A DNA stretch of 40,845 nt from Saccharofermentans sp. (GTDB lineage Bacteria > Bacillota > Clostridia > Saccharofermentanales > Saccharofermentanaceae), in the NCBI GenBank assembly GCA_016292155.1, contig JAEFBC010000136.1, positions 1 to 40,845 of the forward strand, given 5' to 3'. This document shows, piece by piece, positions 37,079 to 40,845 of the stretch; positions within the stretch are counted from its first letter, which is position 1, and each line of letters starts with the position of its first letter. The translations under genes were made by a program, and so were the position numbers. Below the pieces are notes generated by a model. The model made no database searches. It saw only the letters and a program-made list of their open reading frames with translations, and was not told the origin of the DNA.

Positions 37079-37087
37079 AATATAGCA
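37079..37087 (-). promoter_or_regulatory. Extended -10 of the minus-strand aminotransferase
   Basis: Read on the minus strand, TGCTATATT gives TGN plus TATATT, about 33 bp before the start codon. The -35 is poor, as often with extended -10 promoters. Confidence 0.45.
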
Positions 37088-37160
37088 CAAATAACAAAGA
37101 CGAAGTAGCACTTGAAGAAGTCAGCGCTGTATGGAGAGTCAGAATATCTGATTAATAGGC

Positions 37161-38873
37161 TTAAACGGATTCTTCCGTATCTGTGGCCTGAACTGCATCC
37201 TGGGCAGCAACTGCTGCAGGAACCGTGATGCTTCCGATAGTCTCGTAATCGTAAGAGGGGTTCTGGAGTCTGTTGACGAAGAATCTCTCGGACATCGGCT
37301 TATCGAAGAAGAAAGACTGGAAGAGGTTGCAGCCGCACATCTTGAGGTCGTCGACCTGCTTCTGTGACTCAACGCCTTCGCAGATAACCTTGTAACCTAA
37401 GGTGTTTGCAAGGTTGATCATGTCGTTGGTAATGATACGGCCCTTCGGATCATCAGGGTCAAAACGGTCAGCGTCGATCTTAACGTAGCTTGCATCCATA
37501 TCGTGGAGAAGCGTAAGGGTGGACTGGCCGGTGCTGAATTTATCGATCGTTAAAAGAACGCCTGCTTCTCTTAATGTATGGGTTACTTCGTTGAGAATGG
37601 GCATTCTCTGAGTAAAGTCAGGTTCTGCAAATTCGATGCCGATCAGATTGTGGTCAACGCCGTATTTGTCGATTACAGCGAGAATGTCGGTGGCGATCGA
37701 AGTGTTGAAGAGGTGACGGCCGGAGAAATTAATGGAGATAGGAACTATAGAAAGTCCCTGTTCCTGCCATGACTTGATGTTCCTGCAGACGTTCTCGAGA
37801 ACATAGAAGTCAATCTTGGTTACGATTCCTGAGTCGGTAGCAAGAGTAATGAACTCCTGGGGAGACATGATCTTGCCGTCCAGAGGCCATCTTGCCAGAG
37901 CTTCCGCAGCATGCAGAACGGGCTTATCCTCTACGCTTATTACAGGCTGATAGTAGATAAGGAACTTATGCTCATTTAAAGCCCTGTTCAATGTCTCTGT
38001 ATTGTTGTGGTTCTTCTCGTTGATCTCTTCGGTGTAGTAGACGATATCGACATTGTTCTTCTTGGAGTAGCTGAAAGCCTGTGAACACTCGCCCATTACA
38101 TGATTGCCGAAACGGTGGCTGGAACGGATCGTCGTGATGCCGGCCCTGCAGTTGAAGATGTGCTCGAACTTGTCTCCGCCGTAAGTAAGGGAGATAGGAA
38201 CAGAACGGATAAATTCCTCGAGCTCAGGCAGGCGGGAGGTAATGACAACGACTACGAAGTTATCACCGCCCAAATGAACTGCGAATTCGCCCTTGTCCTC
38301 CTCAGGGAATGAGTTCAGCTTGGCTCCGAAGAGCTTAATTGCAGATCCTGCGATGTCAGAACCGAAGTATCTGTTTAACTGGTTAACGTGCTTGATGTTG
38401 ATGAAAGCGACAGAATACTTGATCGCTGTTCCTTTGGTAAACATATTATCCAGTTTTGTCATCAGGTAGTTCTGGTTATACATTCCGAACTCGATATCGT
38501 GGTTGAAGAGGAATGAATACTGGTTGCTCAGACGGGAGACGGCGATCTTATTGGCAACGCTGTCTCTGAATATCTGCATGAACTCTTCCTGCTCGACAGT
38601 GAACTGGGGCGGGAACTGCTTATATGTGAATCTGACAGTTGTCGTGACGGAATCGCTGTTGCCCAATGTGACCTCAAAGAATTCCTGTCCGACATTATCG
38701 GCCAGATAATCGACACTCTTGGATACGGGCCTGCCGCTTAAGAACTGTGTATCTTCGATCTTTGCGATCGAGAGATAGTCAGCGTACCTGGAAAATTTAT
38801 CATTGAATTTACAATCGGTGCATTCACCGAGTGTTTCAAAGAAAACCTTTATGTCAGGTGTTCCAGCGATCAT
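37161..38873 (-). CDS. GGDEF-EAL protein with degenerate active sites
   Basis: The 570-residue soluble protein has an unrecognised N-terminal region (about 1-130, with a CTDC motif at 18-21), a GGDEF-like domain (about 150-282) and an EAL domain (about 295-540). GGDEF reads GGDNF at 202-206, so cyclase activity is doubtful. In the EAL domain EALARW (Glu324), INFSG (Asn382), Glu414, VKID (Lys465) and CEGVE (Glu499) persist, but DDFGTG reads DKFSTG (444-449), replacing one metal-binding Asp by Lys, and the final QGY segment reads QSF. It may therefore be a c-di-GMP-binding or GTP-sensing protein rather than an enzyme. No membrane helix is seen. Confidence 0.88.
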   Translation of the reverse strand: MIAGTPDIKVFFETLGECTDCKFNDKFSRYADYLSIAKIEDTQFLSGRPVSKSVDYLADNVGQEFFEVTLGNSDSVTTTVRFTYKQFPPQFTVEQEEFMQIFRDSVANKIAVSRLSNQYSFLFNHDIEFGMYNQNYLMTKLDNMFTKGTAIKYSVAFINIKHVNQLNRYFGSDIAGSAIKLFGAKLNSFPEEDKGEFAVHLGGDNFVVVVITSRLPELEEFIRSVPISLTYGGDKFEHIFNCRAGITTIRSSHRFGNHVMGECSQAFSYSKKNNVDIVYYTEEINEKNHNNTETLNRALNEHKFLIYYQPVISVEDKPVLHAAEALARWPLDGKIMSPQEFITLATDSGIVTKIDFYVLENVCRNIKSWQEQGLSIVPISINFSGRHLFNTSIATDILAVIDKYGVDHNLIGIEFAEPDFTQRMPILNEVTHTLREAGVLLTIDKFSTGQSTLTLLHDMDASYVKIDADRFDPDDPKGRIITNDMINLANTLGYKVICEGVESQKQVDDLKMCGCNLFQSFFFDKPMSERFFVNRLQNPSYDYETIGSITVPAAVAAQDAVQATDTEESV

Positions 38874-38901
38874 AATCTACCCTTAAAAATATATTAACTA
38901 A

Positions 38902-38930
38902 ATTTTAAGACACTAAAGTACGCATTACAA
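38902..38930 (-). promoter_or_regulatory. Promoter of the GGDEF-EAL gene
   Basis: On the minus strand TTGTAA (38925-38930), a 17-bp spacer and TAAAAT (38902-38907) lie 29 bp before the start codon, with AAGGG as the ribosome site. It is a good sigma-A-type promoter. Confidence 0.66.
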
Positions 38931-38973
38931 CATATACGATAATTATCAAAAAAACAAGACAAATAGGTGCAAT

Positions 38974-39348
38974 ATGAAAGAACGAAATCTAACATTTAAA
39001 CGTTTTTTAGGCGATAAAGGCGAGGATCTGGCAGCTCAAACACTTACAGACAGAGGATTTACCATCATATCCAGAAATTATACAGTCCATAACGTGGGGG
39101 AGATAGATATAATCGCGGAGAAAGCAGGCGATATCCATATCCTTGAGGTAAGGACAAGGCAGAACAGAGGGACATATCCTGATTCGGCTGAGTCTGTCAC
39201 GGCCGCGAAAAGGAGGAAGGTCATGAAGACAGCAGGATACTTCGTTATGGAAAATGATCTTTATGACAGGAACCTGATTTTCGAAGTCGTAATGGTCACT
39301 CACGATAAGCAAGGTAATATACTGGGAATAGAATTTGTGCCGTTTTGA
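38974..39348 (+). CDS. yraN: UPF0102 / YraN family endonuclease-like protein
   Basis: The 124-residue protein has the small nuclease-like fold signature: GEDLAAQTL at 16-24, GEIDIIA at 42-48 and LEVRTR at 57-62 (the usual form is EVKTR, so Lys is replaced by Arg). The Glu/Asp/Glu set expected for a metal site (Glu16/17, Asp45, Glu58) is kept. The physiological role of the family is unsettled. The GGTG ribosome site is weak. It is divergent from the GGDEF-EAL gene. Confidence 0.9.
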   Translation: MKERNLTFKRFLGDKGEDLAAQTLTDRGFTIISRNYTVHNVGEIDIIAEKAGDIHILEVRTRQNRGTYPDSAESVTAAKRRKVMKTAGYFVMENDLYDRNLIFEVVMVTHDKQGNILGIEFVPF

Positions 39349-39421
39349 TGTGCAAAGTGCCGAATTTGTCAAAAAATGCATTTTCGGGAAGTAGAAATGC
39401 CATTTTGGCAAGTTTTATTTA

Positions 39422-39449
39422 TTGCTTTAATAACTTAATAGACTATAAT
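39422..39449 (+). promoter_or_regulatory. Promoter of the type Ic aspartate aminotransferase
   Basis: TTGCTT (39422-39427), 16-bp spacer and TATAAT (39444-39449). The start point is near 39456, giving a leader of about 75 nt with AGGAAGG as the ribosome site. Just upstream, TGCCATTTTGGCA (39399-39411 region) is a small palindrome that may be a weak yraN terminator. Confidence 0.66.
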
Positions 39450-39531
39450 TGTTGAGGTTTTTGAGGGGGAACTCCCTTTAAAAATGCAAGATTTAAATTT
39501 CAAAATTTCATTTTAGGAAGGTTGGCTTATC

Positions 39532-40818
39532 ATGAAGGGTTACCGTGAGATGACAAAAGAAGAGCTCCTCAAAGAGAGATCAGAGCTGAATGAACGCTAT
39601 GAGAAGTGCAAGGCACTTAATCTTACGCTCGACATGACCCGCGGAAAGCCTTCCCCGATCCAGCTGGATCTTTCCAACGATATATACGATACACTCAAGG
39701 CCGGCTTCAAGACCGCTAAGAACGAAGACACAAGAAACTACGGTATCGCTCCCGGTATCGAAGAGATCAGAGCTGTCTTTGCTGAGCTTCTCGGTACAGA
39801 TAAGGACAACCTCTTCATGGGCAATTCCTCATCTCTGAACCAGATGTACGATGCTCTTATGCGTTCCATGGTCTTCGGTGAAGTCGATTCTCCCAAGCCC
39901 TGGTCACAGGTTGAGGGAAGAAAGTGGCTTTGCCCGGCTCCCGGTTATGACAGACACTTCAGAGTTACAGAGACAATGGGCTTTGAACTCATCGCAGTTC
40001 CCATGACAGAAAATGGCCCTGACATGGACGTCGTTGAAGAACTCGTTAAGGATGAGAACGTTAAGGGTATCTGGTGCGTTCCTTGCTACAGCAATCCTGA
40101 CGGTGTTGTTTATTCAGCAGAAGTATGCGAGAGACTTGCAAAGATGGAGACAGCAGCTCCTGACTTCAGGATCTTCTGGGATAATGCTTATGTATGCCAC
40201 CATCTTTATGAGGACAGAAGCACATGGGGCAAGCTCCCTGATATGCTTTCACTTTGCGAGAGCTTCGGCCACGCAAACAGGGTATATGAGTTCGCTTCAT
40301 CTTCCAAGATCACATTCGCAGGCGGCGGTATTTCCTGCTTCGCAGCTAATAAGGACAATATGACATGGGCAAAGAAGTTCTTGAATGCCCAGGCTATCTG
40401 CACCAACAAGGTTAACCAGTTAGCGCATGCAAGATTCCTTCCTGACGCTGAATCTGTATATGCTCACATGATGAAGCATGCAGCAATTCTCCGTCCCAAG
40501 TTCGAAGCATGCCAGAAAGTTCTTAATGAAGAACTGGGCTTTGATGACCTCTGGCATTGGACAAAACCTAACGGCGGTTATTTCGTAAGCTTCTACGCTA
40601 TGCCCGGAACTGCTGCAAAGGTCGTTACGATGTGCAAGGAGGCAGGCGTAGCTCTTACACCTGCAGGCGCAAGCTATCCTTACGGAAAGGATCCTTCTGA
40701 TTCCAATATCAGACTTGCTCCTTCTTTCCCCGGAATAGAAGATATCGAGAAGGCCGTCAGAATCCTCACGATCTGTGCTAAAATCACAGCAGTGGATAAA
40801 TTGTTGGAGGATCTTTAA
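39532..40818 (+). CDS. Aspartate aminotransferase, type Ic
   Basis: The 428-residue protein matches the Asp_aminotransf (type Ic) family: LTLDMTRGKPSPIQLDLSN near the start, NYGIAPGIEEIRAVFAELLG, NSSSLNQMYD, CPAPGYDRHFRVTE, DNAYVCHHL and ASSSKITFAGGG with PLP-binding Lys259. It would interconvert aspartate plus 2-oxoglutarate with oxaloacetate plus glutamate, linking to the 2-oxoglutarate made by icd. The strong promoter and AGGAAGG site suggest high expression. It ends 2 bp before the next start codon. Confidence 0.92.
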   Translation: MKGYREMTKEELLKERSELNERYEKCKALNLTLDMTRGKPSPIQLDLSNDIYDTLKAGFKTAKNEDTRNYGIAPGIEEIRAVFAELLGTDKDNLFMGNSSSLNQMYDALMRSMVFGEVDSPKPWSQVEGRKWLCPAPGYDRHFRVTETMGFELIAVPMTENGPDMDVVEELVKDENVKGIWCVPCYSNPDGVVYSAEVCERLAKMETAAPDFRIFWDNAYVCHHLYEDRSTWGKLPDMLSLCESFGHANRVYEFASSSKITFAGGGISCFAANKDNMTWAKKFLNAQAICTNKVNQLAHARFLPDAESVYAHMMKHAAILRPKFEACQKVLNEELGFDDLWHWTKPNGGYFVSFYAMPGTAAKVVTMCKEAGVALTPAGASYPYGKDPSDSNIRLAPSFPGIEDIEKAVRILTICAKITAVDKLLEDL

Positions 40819-40820
40819 TA

Positions 40821-40845
40821 ATGAGCAAAGATACATACGAGAGCC
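40821..40845 (+). CDS. Partial gene at the window edge, possibly adenylosuccinate lyase
   Basis: ATG 40821 follows TTGGAGG in the end of the aminotransferase gene. Only eight complete codons are visible: MSKDTYES, with a C beginning the next codon. Clostridial PurB proteins often begin with a YESPL segment, so purB is a reasonable guess, but eight residues cannot prove it. Confidence 0.4.

Overview
The window looks like core chromosome of a low-to-moderate G+C member of the Bacillota, class Clostridia. The basis is gene content and order: the def-fmt-rsmB-rlmN-prpC-prkC-rsgA-rpe-thiN block is a classic Bacillota arrangement, and mreC-mreD-mrdA, a YerC-type regulator, DUF5702/TadE-like proteins, GH25 lysozyme, sortase and T-Q ester-bond surface repeats all fit a Gram-positive anaerobe. 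AGGAGG-type ribosome sites are common, and several starts are TTG or GTG. I cannot name the species. A gut or rumen clostridium near Saccharofermentans/Oscillospiraceae is a guess. No tRNA, rRNA, CRISPR array, insertion sequence, phage gene or intergenic gap longer than 300 bp is visible.

Layout. (1) 90-5581: engB on the minus strand diverges from comEC, a GH25 lysozyme lipoprotein and holA; the lysozyme gene sits between two genes that are often neighbours. (2) 5682-11287: NADP-isocitrate dehydrogenase, a small SEC-C protein, then mreC-mreD-mrdA (sidewall synthesis), without mreB, minCDE or rodA here. (3) 11419-12449: a methylglyoxal-synthase-fold protein that has lost most catalytic residues, overlapping a metallo-beta-lactamase-fold hydrolase. 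(4) 12648-15337: three secreted or membrane proteins (TadE-like, DUF5702-like, TadE-like) with no Tad assembly machinery nearby. (5) 15410-18900: a small membrane protein, a TrpR/YerC-family regulator with an unusual insertion, and secA, probably one operon ending at a strong terminator. (6) 19028-21148: purine nucleoside phosphorylase and S-adenosylhomocysteinase. (7) 21266-30290: the nine-gene translation-maturation / Ser-Thr kinase-phosphatase / ribosome-GTPase block. (8) 30479-35852: a three-gene cell-surface module (DUF5688-like protein, 1245-aa NlpC/P60 plus SpaA/T-Q repeat surface protein, sortase) with a promoter, inverted repeat and terminator-like hairpin crowded into its leader. (9) 35856-40845: aminotransferase and degenerate GGDEF-EAL protein on the minus strand, then yraN, a type Ic aspartate aminotransferase and the first codons of a possible purB.

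How the genes fit together. Most of the window is housekeeping: envelope growth (mreCD, mrdA, prkC/prpC), secretion (secA), translation start and rRNA modification (def, fmt, rsmB, rlmN, rsgA), and SAM/purine recycling (ahcY, punA). The parts least explained by known systems are the orphan TadE/DUF5702 cluster, whose upstream region carries a triple TTGTCGR array resembling one upstream of comEC; the DUF5688-surface protein-sortase module with its leader hairpin; the apparently inactive methylglyoxal-synthase homologue; and the YerC homologue with a basic insertion in its helix-turn-helix. All functions are assigned by reading motifs, not by database search.
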